The notes under the pieces: generated by a model | Seen by the model: only the letters and a program-made list of their open reading frames with translations | Told to the model about the DNA's origin: nothing | Databases searched by the model: none | Shown: positions 18,482 through 29,007 of the stretch, piece by piece | Layout of the letters: each line of letters opens with the position of its first letter | Position numbering within the stretch: position 1 is the first letter of the stretch | Source: Enterovirga aerilata | Lineage (GTDB): Bacteria; Pseudomonadota; Alphaproteobacteria; Rhizobiales; Beijerinckiaceae | Reading direction: 5' to 3' | DNA: 64,000 bases | Assembly: GCF_013044135.1 (NCBI RefSeq) | Contig: NZ_JABEPP010000001.1 | Coordinates: 992,001 to 1,056,000, forward strand | Position numbers and translations under genes: made by a program

Positions 18482-18982
18482 ATGTCGGTTGATGCCCTGC
18501 CGAGTGCCGAGCGCGGCCTCTCGCGCCGGCTGGTCGAGATCGTCGTCGCCCTGGCTCTGATGGGGCTCGCGGGCCTCGTGCTCTGGGACAGCTACGGCCG
18601 CGGCGCGGGCTGGGAGGGCGGTCCGCAGAACGGCTATTTCCCTGCCCGGGTGGGCTGGCTGCTGATGATCGCCGCCGCCTTCGCGCTGATCTCGGCCGTG
18701 AGGGCGCGGCGGCGCGAGATCTTCGTCACCTGGGAGCAGCTCCGGCAGGTCGCGCGCGTCTTCGTCCCGCTCCTGCTCTTCGTGCTCGGCGTCGCGTATC
18801 TGGGGATCTACATCTCCTCGCTGCTCTTCATGGCGCTCTTCATGCTGACGGTCGGCTCCTTCCGCCTCTGGACGGTCGCGGCGGCAAGCGTCCTCGTGCC
18901 GCTGGTCATCTTCTGGGTCTTCGAGATCCAGTTCCTCGTGCCGCTCCCGAAGAGCCCCTTCGTGGCGACGCTCGGCTTCTGA
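18482..18982 (+). CDS. tctB: Tripartite tricarboxylate transporter small subunit (TctB)
   Basis: 166 residues with four hydrophobic helices (about 18-40, 57-76, 92-115 and 120-150) and the typical GPQNGYFPARVG segment after the first. TctB is the poorly conserved small membrane subunit that pairs with TctA for secondary uptake. It lies 48 bp after tctC and 13 bp before tctA. The start ATG 18482 opens with MSVDALPSAERGLSRR, a plausible cytoplasmic tail. Confidence 0.92.
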   Translation: MSVDALPSAERGLSRRLVEIVVALALMGLAGLVLWDSYGRGAGWEGGPQNGYFPARVGWLLMIAAAFALISAVRARRREIFVTWEQLRQVARVFVPLLLFVLGVAYLGIYISSLLFMALFMLTVGSFRLWTVAAASVLVPLVIFWVFEIQFLVPLPKSPFVATLGF

Positions 18983-18995
18983 CGGATCGACGCCC

Positions 18996-20516
18996 TTGGA
19001 CGACCTTCAGCAACTGCTTCTCGGCTTCCAGGTCGCGCTGACCTGGCAGAACGTCGCCTTCATGATCGTGGGCGTGCTGCTCGGGATCGTGGTGGGCGTG
19101 CTGCCGGGGCTCGGCGGGCCGAACGGCGTGGCGATCCTCCTGCCGCTGACCTTCGGCATGGACCCGACCTCGGCGATCATCCTCCTGTCCTCGATCTATT
19201 GGGGCGCGCTGTTCGGCGGCGCCATCACGTCCGTGCTCTTCAACATCCCGGGCGAGGCCTGGTCGGTCGCCACCACCTTCGACGGCTATCCGATGGCCGT
19301 GCAGGGGAGGGCGGCCGAGGCGCTGACGGCCGCCTTCACGGCCTCCTTCATCGGGGCGCTCGCGGGCGTGCTCCTCATCACCTTCGTAGCCCCGCTCGTC
19401 GCCAAGTTCGCGCTGCGCTTCGGCCCGGCGGAGTTCTTCGGCGTCTTCTTCCTCACCTTCTGCTCCTTCGTGGGCATGGGAAAGGAGAACAAGGCGAAGA
19501 TCGTGGCGTCGCTCTCGATCGGCTTTCTCCTCGCGGCCGTCGGGCTCGACACGATCTCGGGCGACCTGCGCATGACCTTCGGCCAGACGGAGCTGATGAA
19601 GGGCTTCGACTTCCTGGTGGTGGTGATCGGGCTGTTCGGCGTCTCCGAGATCCTGCTGACCATCGAGGAGGGCCTGCACTTCAAGGGCAAGCGCGCGGCG
19701 ATCGACCTCAAGGTGGTGCTGAAGACCTGGGCCCGCCTCCCGGCCTACTGGGCGACGCTGCTCCGCTCGTCCGTGGTGGGCATGTGGATGGGCGTCACGC
19801 CGGGCGGCGCGATCGCCGCCTCCTTCATGGGCTACGGCCTGGCCAAGCGCTTCTCGCGCCGGCGCGAGAATTTCGGCAAGGGCGAGATCGAGGGCGTGCT
19901 GGCGCCGGAAACCGCGGCGCATGCGGCCGGGACCTCGGCGCTCCTGCCGATGCTGGCGCTCGGCATCCCGGGCTCGGCGACCGCGGCCGTGCTGCTCGGC
20001 GGCCTCCTCATCTGGGGCCTTCAGCCCGGCCCGCTCCTCTTCGTGGAGAAGAAGGAATTCGTCTGGGGCCTGATCGCATCCATGTATCTCGGCAACGTCG
20101 CGGGGCTTCTGATCGTGCTCGCCACCGTGCCGGTCTTCGCCTCCATCATGCGCATCCCCTTCGCGCTCGTCGCGCCGATCATCCTGATCGTCTGCGCGAT
20201 CGGCGCCTATACGGTCGAGGGCTCGCGGTTCGACATCTGGCTGATGCTGGTCTTCGGCTTCGTGGGCTACGTCTTCAAGAAGATCGAGTACCCGCTCGCG
20301 CCCCTCGTCCTCGCGCTCGTGCTCGGCGACCGGGCGGAGGACGCCTTCCGGCAGGCCATCCTCGGCTCGGGGGGCGATCTCTCGGTGTTCTTCTCCAACG
20401 GTCTCGTCTCGACCCTGATGATCCTGGCCGTGCTGCTGCTGTTCTGGGGCCCGATCACCGACCTGTTCGGGCGCGTTCGCGGCCGCCGCCGGCTCGATCC
20501 CCGCCTCGCCGAATAG
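18996..20516 (+). CDS. tctA: Tripartite tricarboxylate transporter large permease (TctA)
   Basis: 506 residues and about 11-12 membrane helices. The family signatures are intact: GVLPGLGGPNGVAILLPLTFGMDP, YWGALFGGAITSVLFNIPGE and, in the repeat half, GVTPGGAIAASFMGYGLAKR and AAGTSALLPMLALGIPGSATAAVLLGG. It is the Na+- or H+-driven permease of the TctABC system. Translation starts at TTG 18996 (LDDLQQLLLGFQVAL), where the conserved N-terminus begins. It closes the tctCBA operon and faces the AI-2E permease gene 11 bp away. Confidence 0.95.
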   Translation: MDDLQQLLLGFQVALTWQNVAFMIVGVLLGIVVGVLPGLGGPNGVAILLPLTFGMDPTSAIILLSSIYWGALFGGAITSVLFNIPGEAWSVATTFDGYPMAVQGRAAEALTAAFTASFIGALAGVLLITFVAPLVAKFALRFGPAEFFGVFFLTFCSFVGMGKENKAKIVASLSIGFLLAAVGLDTISGDLRMTFGQTELMKGFDFLVVVIGLFGVSEILLTIEEGLHFKGKRAAIDLKVVLKTWARLPAYWATLLRSSVVGMWMGVTPGGAIAASFMGYGLAKRFSRRRENFGKGEIEGVLAPETAAHAAGTSALLPMLALGIPGSATAAVLLGGLLIWGLQPGPLLFVEKKEFVWGLIASMYLGNVAGLLIVLATVPVFASIMRIPFALVAPIILIVCAIGAYTVEGSRFDIWLMLVFGFVGYVFKKIEYPLAPLVLALVLGDRAEDAFRQAILGSGGDLSVFFSNGLVSTLMILAVLLLFWGPITDLFGRVRGRRRLDPRLAE

Positions 20517-20527
20517 CCCGCCGCTCC

Positions 20528-22519
20528 TCAGGCCATCTCAACCGCCGGGGCGGGAGCCTGGATGGGCTCCGCCGAAGCGGCCGCGTCGGCGGCCTCCATG
20601 CAGATGCGCAAGGCCTCCCGCAGGCTGACGACGTAATGGTCCGCCCCGACCTGGCTCCGCAAGGCGGCGTCGGTCAGGATCGCATCCTCCCGCGGCCACA
20701 GCCCGACGAGGAGCGGCGCACGGGGCAGCTTCTGCCGGAGGCGGCGCAGCAGGTAGCGCAGATGCGCCGGGCTGCCGCTGATCTCCAGATACGAGATGCA
20801 GACCATCGTCACGCCCGTGGTGTCGAGGCGCCGGATGTTGTCGCGCGACACCGCTTCGTGCGGGACCACGCGCGCCCCGAGCCCATGCTTGCGCAGGAGC
20901 TGCGCCAGCATCGCGGCCGCACCTTCGTCCAGGGTGCCCCGCCCAGCGATGCAGAGGATCGCGCCGTCCTGCCGCCATTGCGGCGGAAAGCGCTCCTCGG
21001 CCGTGCGCTCGTCCTGTTCGAGCGGCGGCTCGGCCGGGATCTCGCGCTCGCGGCGCGGCGGGGCGACCGGAGCCGCATCCGCTTCCTCGGACGGGGGCGA
21101 CACGTCCTCCTGGTCCTCCAGGTCCTCGACGAGATCCCTGATCGCGCCCCGGATCGTCTCGAGCTGCGGCCGGGTCAGCACGCCCCGGGTCGCGTCGTTG
21201 GCGGCGAGCTGGAGCCCCTTGAGCGCGACCTCGTCGTAATAGGCCGAGAGCGAGCGCTCCTTGAGCAGGAGCTCGGCATGTTCCAGCGCCTCGTCGGAAT
21301 CGCCTGCGAGCATGCGCTGGTAGAAGCTTTCGACCGGCGTCAGCGCCGGCCTGTCCCCGAAGAGCACGTCGAGGAATTCAAGCCGCTCGACGTGGCGGCC
21401 GAGCACCACGAGCACCACCGTGAAGGGGGTGGAGAGGAGGAGGCCGATCGGCCCCCAGAGCCATGTCCAGAAGATGGCCGAGATGATCACCGCGAAGGGC
21501 GAGAGCCCGGTCGAATGGCCGTAGACCATCGGCTCGACCACGTGGCCCATCAGCGGCTCGGTCACGGCGAAAAGGGCCAGCGTCCAGAGCGCCATGGACC
21601 AGCCGCTCGGGTCGACCGCCGCGGCGAGCGCGATGGGAAAGACGGCCGAGACAAGCGCCCCGATATAGGGCACGAACCGCATCAGCCCCGAGAAGACGCC
21701 CCAGAGGATCGGGCTCGGCACCCCGATGGCCCACAGCCCGAGGCCGATGACGACCCCGAAGGCCGTGTTCAGCGCGAGCTGCGTCAGGAAATAGCGCGAG
21801 AGCCGGCGCGCGGCATCGTCCATGGCCACCGTGGTGCGGTGCAGGTCCTGCGAGCCGAAGAGCCGGATGAGGCGGTCGCGCAGATCCTCCCGCTGGAGCA
21901 GAATGAAGATCGCGACGATCAGCACGATGCCCGCGGTCGCGAGCGGATGGACGACCGGACCCAGCACGCGCTGGGCGATCTCGACGGGGGTCGCGGCGCG
22001 CTCCTTCACCTCCACGGGGAGCGGCGGCGGGGCGGCCTCGCCGGTGGCGCTCGGCGTGGCGGGCGACGCGGGCGGCTGCTCGTTCGTCGCCTGCTCGATC
22101 TGGCGGCCGACGCGCCGGATCAGGTCGTTCACACGTCCGAGCGTGACGTCGCGCAGGTGGTCGACCTTGCTCGTGATCGTCGCCTGGTAGCGCGGCACGT
22201 CCTCGGCGAGCTGCGCCACCTGCAAGCCGATGATTCCGCCGGCGGCCACCATCAGGGTGAGGGCGAAGAGGACGGCCAGCACGACGGCCGGCGCGCGCGG
22301 CACGTGGATGCGCCGCAGGAGGCTCACCAGGGGCGCCAGCACGAAGCTGAGCAGGATCGCGAGCACGATCGGGATGAAGACGTCGCGGCCGATATAGAGC
22401 GCGGCGACGATCACGACGCCGACGACGACGGTCATCAGACCGGACAGGCCCGGAACTTCCGCCGGCGCGACGCGAGTCTCGGCAGGTGGCGTCGGCACGG
22501 CGCCCGGCATAACGATCAC
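20528..22519 (-). CDS. AI-2E family permease with C-terminal B12-binding-like domain
   Basis: 663 residues. Residues about 25-400 form an AI-2E/PerM-type permease: paired N-terminal helices (YIGRDVFIPIVLAILLSFVLAPLV), a periplasmic domain, and C-terminal helices including GVFSGLMRFVPYIGALVSAVFPI and the GHVVEPMVYGHSTGLSPFAVIISAIFW block. The family exports small molecules or Na+; autoinducer transport is shown for only some members. Residues about 400-520 are cytosolic and helical. The last about 130 resemble a Rossmann-type cobalamin-binding domain (GTLDEGAAAMLAQLLRKHG, then VTMVCISYLEISGS) but lack the cobalt-ligand His. The start is GTG 22519 or ATG 22510. Confidence 0.88.
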   Translation of the reverse strand: MIVMPGAVPTPPAETRVAPAEVPGLSGLMTVVVGVVIVAALYIGRDVFIPIVLAILLSFVLAPLVSLLRRIHVPRAPAVVLAVLFALTLMVAAGGIIGLQVAQLAEDVPRYQATITSKVDHLRDVTLGRVNDLIRRVGRQIEQATNEQPPASPATPSATGEAAPPPLPVEVKERAATPVEIAQRVLGPVVHPLATAGIVLIVAIFILLQREDLRDRLIRLFGSQDLHRTTVAMDDAARRLSRYFLTQLALNTAFGVVIGLGLWAIGVPSPILWGVFSGLMRFVPYIGALVSAVFPIALAAAVDPSGWSMALWTLALFAVTEPLMGHVVEPMVYGHSTGLSPFAVIISAIFWTWLWGPIGLLLSTPFTVVLVVLGRHVERLEFLDVLFGDRPALTPVESFYQRMLAGDSDEALEHAELLLKERSLSAYYDEVALKGLQLAANDATRGVLTRPQLETIRGAIRDLVEDLEDQEDVSPPSEEADAAPVAPPRREREIPAEPPLEQDERTAEERFPPQWRQDGAILCIAGRGTLDEGAAAMLAQLLRKHGLGARVVPHEAVSRDNIRRLDTTGVTMVCISYLEISGSPAHLRYLLRRLRQKLPRAPLLVGLWPREDAILTDAALRSQVGADHYVVSLREALRICMEAADAAASAEPIQAPAPAVEMA

Positions 22520-22614
22520 ATCCCGTACGCGGCCACGCTTGCTGCCGCAGCGGTGGAACGCGACCGAGCCTCGTTGGTTCGCCGCAGAACCGGACGCAGC
22601 GGAAGAGAGACGGC

Positions 22615-23823
22615 ATGAGGATCACGATTGCGGCGCTGGCGGCTTCGCTCGCGACCTTCTCCGGTGCGCCCATCGCGGCCCAGACGGCCGAAACCCGGGA
22701 GCCGAACGCCCCGAACCAGAGGCCGGCCTTTGCCGGCCAGACCCGGGCGCCGCTCCCCGACGGGCCGATCGCGGTCGCGACCGCGACGGTCGCGGAGGGC
22801 ATCCAGGGCGGCTGGGCCTTCGAGTTCATGCCCGACGGGCGGATGATCGTGACCGAGAAGGCCGGGCGGCTCCGGATCGTCGGACGGAACGGCCGGCCGG
22901 GCGGTCCGGTGGCCGGGGTGCCGGCGGTGGATTCGCGCGGGCAGGGCGGACTGCTCGACGTGGCGCTGAGCCCCCGCTTCGCCGAGGATCGGCTGGTCTA
23001 CCTGTCCTTCACCGAGCCTCGGCAGGGCGGCGGCAACGGCACGAGCGTCGCCCGGGGGAGGCTCGTCGAGGAGGGCGCGCAGCCGCGGCTGGAGAAGCTG
23101 GAGGTGATCTTCCGGCAGGTGCCGGCCTGGGACAACAACATGCATTTCGGCTCCCGCCTGGTCTTCGCGCCGGACGGCAAGCTCTTCGTCACGGTCGGCG
23201 AGCGCTCCGACCGCGAGCCGCGCGTCCAGGCGCAGTCCCTTTCGAGCGGGCTCGGCAAGGTGTTCCGCATCAACCCGGACGGCAGCGTCCCGCCCGACAA
23301 CCCCTTCGTGGGCCGTGAAGGCGCCCAGGGCGCGATCTGGTCCTTCGGCCACCGCAACGTGCAGGCGGCGACGCTGGACGGGGCCGGCCGGCTCTGGATC
23401 GTGGAGCACGGGCCGCGCGGCGGCGACGAGCTGAACCGCCCCGAGGCGGGGAAGAATTACGGCTGGCCGGAGGTGACCTACGGGCTCGAATATAGCGGGC
23501 AGTCGGTCGGGGGCGGGGTCACGCAGCGGGACGGGACGGAGCAGCCGGTCTATTACTGGGACCCGGTGATCGCGCCCTCCGGCATGGCATCCTACGAAGG
23601 CGACCTGTTCCTGGGCTGGCGCGGCGCGCTTCTCGTCGGCGGGCTCGTCAGCCAGGGGATCGTGGTGCTGCGAATGGCGGGGGATCGCGTGGCGAGCGAG
23701 GAGCGCATCCCCCTCGGCGCCCGCATCCGCGACGTCAGGGTCGGGCCGGACGGCGCCGTCTACGCGATGACCGAGACGCGCGGCGGCGGCGCCTCGCGGA
23801 TCCTCCGCCTCTCGCCGAAGTAG
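22615..23823 (+). CDS. PQQ-dependent soluble aldose dehydrogenase
   Basis: 402 residues with a signal peptide ending about AAQ at residue 23, so periplasmic. It is a six-bladed propeller of the sGDH/YliI family: GWAFEFMPDGRMIVTEKAGRLRIV, QGGLLDVALSPRF, WDNNMHFGSRLVFAPDGKLFVTVGER with the catalytic-type His in NNMH, GHRNVQAATLD, EHGPRGGDELN and NYGWPEVTYG. It should oxidise aldoses with PQQ and calcium. PQQ synthesis genes are not in this window. It is divergent from the AI-2E permease gene. Confidence 0.93.
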   Translation: MRITIAALAASLATFSGAPIAAQTAETREPNAPNQRPAFAGQTRAPLPDGPIAVATATVAEGIQGGWAFEFMPDGRMIVTEKAGRLRIVGRNGRPGGPVAGVPAVDSRGQGGLLDVALSPRFAEDRLVYLSFTEPRQGGGNGTSVARGRLVEEGAQPRLEKLEVIFRQVPAWDNNMHFGSRLVFAPDGKLFVTVGERSDREPRVQAQSLSSGLGKVFRINPDGSVPPDNPFVGREGAQGAIWSFGHRNVQAATLDGAGRLWIVEHGPRGGDELNRPEAGKNYGWPEVTYGLEYSGQSVGGGVTQRDGTEQPVYYWDPVIAPSGMASYEGDLFLGWRGALLVGGLVSQGIVVLRMAGDRVASEERIPLGARIRDVRVGPDGAVYAMTETRGGGASRILRLSPK

Positions 23824-24029
23824 CGGCGGGTCGCTCGTCCGCGATTGCGCAGGATCGGCCGCATCGGAGCCGCCGGGGCAGGAACCGTTCCCCATAGGCG
23901 TCCTGCAGGGTCGCCCGTACCGTGAGGCAGGGGCTTGACGAGCAGCGCCTGAAACCATCGTCCGGGAGGGTCGACACAAGCTCGCCGGGCTGCTTGGAAA
24001 TCTGGCACGTCCAGGAGTGACCCGCGACC

Positions 24030-24668
24030 ATGAAGCTCTACTACTCCCCCGGCGCCTGCTCGCTCGCGCCGCATATCGCTCTGGAGGAGGCGGCGGCGGA
24101 TTACGAGCCGGTGCTCGTGAAGCTGGCCGAAGGGGCGCAGCGGCAGCCTGACTACCTCGCCATCAACCCGAAAGGGCGCGTGCCTGCGCTCGCCGACGAC
24201 GGCTTCGTGGTGACCGAGAACCCCGCCGTCTTGCGCTACATCGCCAGGAAGTTCCCGACCGCTTCGCTGTGGCCGGACGACCCGCGCGACGAGGCACGCT
24301 GCGTGGAATGGCTCGGCTGGTGCGCCTCGACCATCCACGTCGCCTATGCGCATGTCCGCCGTCCGGAGCGCTATGCCGCGAGCGACGCCGCCAAGGCTGA
24401 CGTCGTCGAGAAGGCGCGCGAGACCTGCCGGGACGTCTGGGGCCAGGTGGAGAAGCGGCTCGCGGCCTCCTCGTCCGACTGGGCCGCCGGTGGCGAGTAT
24501 TCGGTCGCAGACCCGTATGTGTTCCTGTTCTGGACATGGGGCCGGGGACCGGCGCTCGGCTTCGACATGGCGCGCGATTTCCCAGCCTGGACGGCCCACG
24601 CCACGCGGATGGGCGAGCGGCCGGCCGTGCAGCGCGCACTGGAGCGGGAAGGCATTGCGCTGCCCTGA
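24030..24668 (+). CDS. Glutathione S-transferase, beta-class type
   Basis: 212 residues, starting at ATG 24030. The N-terminus MKLYYSPGACSLAPHIALEE is diagnostic for bacterial beta-class GSTs, with the catalytic Cys in GACS. INPKGRVPALADDG carries the cis-Pro and TENPAVLRYIA the glutathione turn. The C-terminal domain (GGEYSVADPYVFLFWTWG) closes the hydrophobic pocket. Its role is probably detoxification or peroxide defence; no substrate-specific neighbour is present. It is a second, distantly related GST beside that at 12522. Confidence 0.92.
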   Translation: MKLYYSPGACSLAPHIALEEAAADYEPVLVKLAEGAQRQPDYLAINPKGRVPALADDGFVVTENPAVLRYIARKFPTASLWPDDPRDEARCVEWLGWCASTIHVAYAHVRRPERYAASDAAKADVVEKARETCRDVWGQVEKRLAASSSDWAAGGEYSVADPYVFLFWTWGRGPALGFDMARDFPAWTAHATRMGERPAVQRALEREGIALP

Positions 24669-24682
24669 ATGGCGATTCCCGG

Positions 24683-25231
24683 TCAGCCCCGGAACGGGTC
24701 CGTCTCCAGGTAAGCCGCCTCCTCGGGCGTCGTCTTGCGGCCAAGGACTTCGTTGCGGTGGGGAAATCGCCCGAACCGGGCGATGACGTCCCGGTGATGA
24801 CGAGCCCATTTCAGGTTCTCGGGATCGCCATGCGCCTCGTAGATCCGAACCGAGCGTTCCTGCGCCGCGAGGTCCTCCGCGTGCATGAAGGGCAGGTAGA
24901 AGAATTGCCTCAGCTCCCTCGGGACGTCCTTGTCATAGCCCTTCGCGAGCGCCCGCTCTGCGGCCTCGCGGGCGAGGGGGTCCGTCGCCCAGGTGCGCGG
25001 GTCGCCGCGGAACATGTTGCGCGGCATCTGGTCGAGCAGGATCACGAGCGCCAGCGCCCCCTCGGCCGAGCCTTCCCAGGCTGCGAGTTCGCCCCGGGCG
25101 GCGGCCTCGTAGGCCGGAAGGAAGCGCTCGCGGCAGAGCGCATCGAACTCCGCGCTCTTCGTGAACCAGGCGCCAGGCCCGGCTTCGGTCCAGAATGCGA
25201 CGATCTCCTGCGGTGTCACGCCGTTCTCCAA
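24683..25231 (-). CDS. DUF924 family protein
   Basis: A 182-residue soluble, all-helical protein with a TPR-like pattern. DUF924 features: PQEIVAFWTEAGPGAWFTKSAEFD, LALVILLDQMPRNMFRGDPRTWATDPLAREAA, FFYLPFMHAEDLAAQE and HRDVIARFGRFPHRNEVLGR. The family is widespread in Proteobacteria, is conserved next to varied genes and has no established function. It is convergent with the GST gene and divergent from the TetR gene. Confidence 0.92.
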   Translation of the reverse strand: MENGVTPQEIVAFWTEAGPGAWFTKSAEFDALCRERFLPAYEAAARGELAAWEGSAEGALALVILLDQMPRNMFRGDPRTWATDPLAREAAERALAKGYDKDVPRELRQFFYLPFMHAEDLAAQERSVRIYEAHGDPENLKWARHHRDVIARFGRFPHRNEVLGRKTTPEEAAYLETDPFRG

Positions 25232-25319
25232 GCTCGCCTCCCGATCACGTGGCCCGGCGCCCGGCGTAGCACGATCTCACGCCCGCGCAGCCGGCGTGAA
25301 TGCATTCCGGCATTTGCGC

Positions 25320-25377
25320 TTGACCGAGCCGACCCCGTCCCCTAATCGACCGGGCATCGTACCGTACGTTACGGTAC
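25320..25377 (+). promoter_or_regulatory. Promoter with perfect inverted-repeat operator for tetR-ilvC
   Basis: TTGACC (25320-25325), a 17-bp spacer and TAATCG (25343-25348) make a sigma70-like promoter. Just downstream, GTACCGTA-CGT-TACGGTAC (25359-25377) is a perfect 8-bp inverted repeat with a 3-bp spacer, placed where a bound repressor would block initiation. The TetR-type gene begins 43 bp further on, so autoregulation is likely. It also faces the DUF924 gene on the other strand. Confidence 0.75.
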
Positions 25378-25419
25378 TGCCCTGGCGGCGCCGGCCGTCT
25401 TCGCACGGGAACGGCAGGC

Positions 25420-27091
<1,672 letters not shown>

Positions 27092-27100
27092 AGATTTCGA

Positions 27101-27119
27101 GGCCGCCGCGAAGGCGGCC
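27101..27119 (+). terminator. Hairpin terminator after ilvC
   Basis: A perfect 7-bp stem, GGCCGCC (27101-27107) with GGCGGCC (27113-27119), and a GCGAA loop, beginning 9 bases after the ilvC stop and followed by TTCCC. The T-run is short. Confidence 0.7.
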
Positions 27120-27234
27120 TTCCCGTCCCGGAGGGCGGGGGATCTCGCGCCGCGCGGGGTCCCCCAGTCAAGGCCTTTTGCGTTCGGTTCGTCTGTCTCT
27201 ACTCTGACGCGCAACAAGCGCGAGGGAGGGGCAG

Positions 27235-27669
27235 ATGGCGGACAAGGCTGCGCTCGAGAGGGTGATCCGCGAGATCTACGATGCGCGGATTCGCGGCGAT
27301 GTCGACGGCATCCTCCGGCACACGGCCGAGAGCGTCGAGTTCTCGATCGCGGGCTGCGGCGCCTCGAGCGCGATCCCGTGCAGCGTCACCGGCCAAGCGC
27401 CGCTGCGGGATCTGATGCGGCACTTGATCTCGGCTTTCGAGTTCCGCAACGGCCGCATCCTCGACCTGATGATCGACGGTGACCGGGCCATCGTGCATTG
27501 GCGCGTGCATGTGAAGGCGCCGGCTTCCGGCGAGGAGGCCCATACCGAACTCGTCGACCTGATCCGGTTCTCGGGAGAGAAGGTGCTGTCCTTCAGGCAG
27601 TTCGCGGACACCGCGCTCGCGAGCCGGCTGCTGGCACCGACCCGCCAGGCCGCCGCCGAGGCCGGATGA
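27235..27669 (+). CDS. SnoaL-like/NTF2-fold protein, first copy
   Basis: A 144-residue protein with the cone-shaped SnoaL/NTF2 pattern: an N-terminal helix pair (LERVIREIYDARIRGDVDGILRHTAES), then sheet strands and the helix PLRDLMRHLISAFEF. Strand GDRAIVHWRVHVKAP leads into DLIRFSGEKVLSFRQFADTALASRLL. Such proteins can be ketosteroid-isomerase-like enzymes or ligand binders; none of the family's catalytic Asp residues can be assigned with confidence. It is clearly paralogous to the next gene. The start ATG 27235 has GAGGGGC upstream. Confidence 0.88.
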   Translation: MADKAALERVIREIYDARIRGDVDGILRHTAESVEFSIAGCGASSAIPCSVTGQAPLRDLMRHLISAFEFRNGRILDLMIDGDRAIVHWRVHVKAPASGEEAHTELVDLIRFSGEKVLSFRQFADTALASRLLAPTRQAAAEAG

Positions 27670-27751
27670 GGGCGGCCCGGCACGTCCCGTTACGGACCAT
27701 GGTTGGCCTCGCGGTTGGCGGAGCGCTAGTCTCCTTCCAGCGGAGGGGGTC

Positions 27752-28159
27752 ATGGAGGAGAGGGCGGAAATCGAGGCTGTCCTGAGGGCGGCGTACGACG
27801 CGCGGCGGCGAGGCGACCTGGACGGCGTCATGGCGCATTTTTCGCCCCGGGCGGAATTCATGCTCTTGGGCTCGCCGGCTGCAAGCCCGGTCCCGCTGAG
27901 CGCGCTCGGCATCGCGGCCGTGCGGGAGGTGCTGCGGCGGCTCATGGCGAGCTTCGAGTTCCACGACCTGGAACTGCGCACGGTTCTCGTCGAAGGGAAC
28001 AGGGCGGCGGTCCATTGGAGCGCCCGCGTGCGGGCCCCCGCAAGCGGGCTCGAGGCTTCGACCGAGCTTCTCGACCTCGTCCGGCTGGAGGCGGGGAAGA
28101 TCGTGTCCTTCAAGCAGTTCGCCGACACGGCGCTCGCCTCCCGGCTGCTTCGCGCATGA
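27752..28159 (+). CDS. SnoaL-like/NTF2-fold protein, second copy
   Basis: 135 residues and the same architecture as the gene 82 bp upstream; both share YDAR.RGD.DG, the SFEF helix end, VHW..., VKAPASG/VRAPASG and the C-terminal QFADTALASRLL. This indicates a tandem duplication that has diverged. The start ATG 27752 follows GGAGGGGGT. Its stop overlaps the start of the FkbM-type methyltransferase (ATGA at 28156-28159), which points to translational coupling and a shared pathway. The substrate is unknown. Confidence 0.88.
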   Translation: MEERAEIEAVLRAAYDARRRGDLDGVMAHFSPRAEFMLLGSPAASPVPLSALGIAAVREVLRRLMASFEFHDLELRTVLVEGNRAAVHWSARVRAPASGLEASTELLDLVRLEAGKIVSFKQFADTALASRLLRA

Positions 28160-28923
28160 CGCGAGCCGCGCGGCGGGTGGCGATTGGGGCGCATGCAATC
28201 CTCGTCGCCGACGACCAGCCGACCTTCTGGAACCGGGTCGAGGCCGGCACCTGGGAACCGGGCACGCTGCGCGTCCTCGAGGCCTGCCTTGGGCCGGGCT
28301 CTCTGTTCGTGGATATCGGCGCCTGGGTCGGAACGCTTAGCCTCTACGCCGCTTCGCTCGGCGCGGAGGTCGTGGCGCTCGAGGCCGATCCCCGGGCGCT
28401 GGATCAGCTTCGGCGCAACCTGGACGCCAATCCGCTCCTGGCCGAGCGCGTCAGGGTGATCGGGCGGGCGCTTTCGGCGGATGGAGCTGCGGTCGGCATG
28501 GGCGCGCCCCGCAAGGCCGGCGATTCGATGTCGAGCACGCTGCTGGCCGGCAGGGGCGAGACCTGGACCAGCCCCGGCATCGGCGCGCGCGAGCTCGCGT
28601 CCGAGCTCGGCGGCCGCCGTCCGGACCTCGTCAAGCTCGACATCGAGGGTGGGGAATACGCTGTCCTGCCGACGCTCGGGCCGCTGCTCGGATCGGGCTC
28701 GCCGCTGCTTCTCGCCCTTCACCCGGAGAGCCTGGGTGCCTCCGGGGAGGCGGATGTCGCCGCCGCGACCCGGAGAGCGCTCGCCGGCCTGCACGGGCGG
28801 GACGTGGCGCGCGTCGAGGCAGGCGGGCTCGTGCCGGCGGAACTCGGCGACATCGCGGCCGCCCGCGCCGCGGAATGGCTGCTGACCTCCCCGGACGGCG
28901 AGGCTACACGGCCAAGCCCTTGA
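28156..28923 (+). CDS. FkbM family SAM-dependent methyltransferase
   Basis: 255 residues, starting at ATG 28156 within the ATGA overlap with the SnoaL-like gene. It has the SAM-binding motif I LFVDIGAWVGTLSLYAASLG, the acidic ALEADP loop after strand 2, and the family motif VKLDIEGGEYAVLPTL. FkbM-type enzymes O-methylate sugars, polyketides or lipids. With two SnoaL-like partners it could modify a small secondary product, but no biosynthetic core gene is nearby. A hairpin follows the stop. Confidence 0.88.
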   Translation: MTRAARRVAIGAHAILVADDQPTFWNRVEAGTWEPGTLRVLEACLGPGSLFVDIGAWVGTLSLYAASLGAEVVALEADPRALDQLRRNLDANPLLAERVRVIGRALSADGAAVGMGAPRKAGDSMSSTLLAGRGETWTSPGIGARELASELGGRRPDLVKLDIEGGEYAVLPTLGPLLGSGSPLLLALHPESLGASGEADVAAATRRALAGLHGRDVARVEAGGLVPAELGDIAAARAAEWLLTSPDGEATRPSP

Positions 28924-28926
28924 CTT

Positions 28927-28967
28927 CCGGCGAGGCTCGACGCCGCTTATCCCGAAGGCCTCGCCGG
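28927..28967 (+). terminator. Hairpin after FkbM gene
   Basis: CCGGCGAGGC (28927-28936) pairs perfectly with GCCTCGCCGG (28958-28967) across a 21-base loop, starting 3 bases after the stop codon. There is no T-run, so termination efficiency is uncertain. Confidence 0.5.
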
Positions 28968-29007
28968 GCCGGCGGCGCACCGGCGGGGCGGGCTTCGGGG
29001 GAAGCTG

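Noticed and set aside
19199-22618. A 1139-codon plus-strand open frame over tctA and the AI-2E permease
   Set aside because: It overlaps two real genes on opposite strands and has no membrane or domain pattern.
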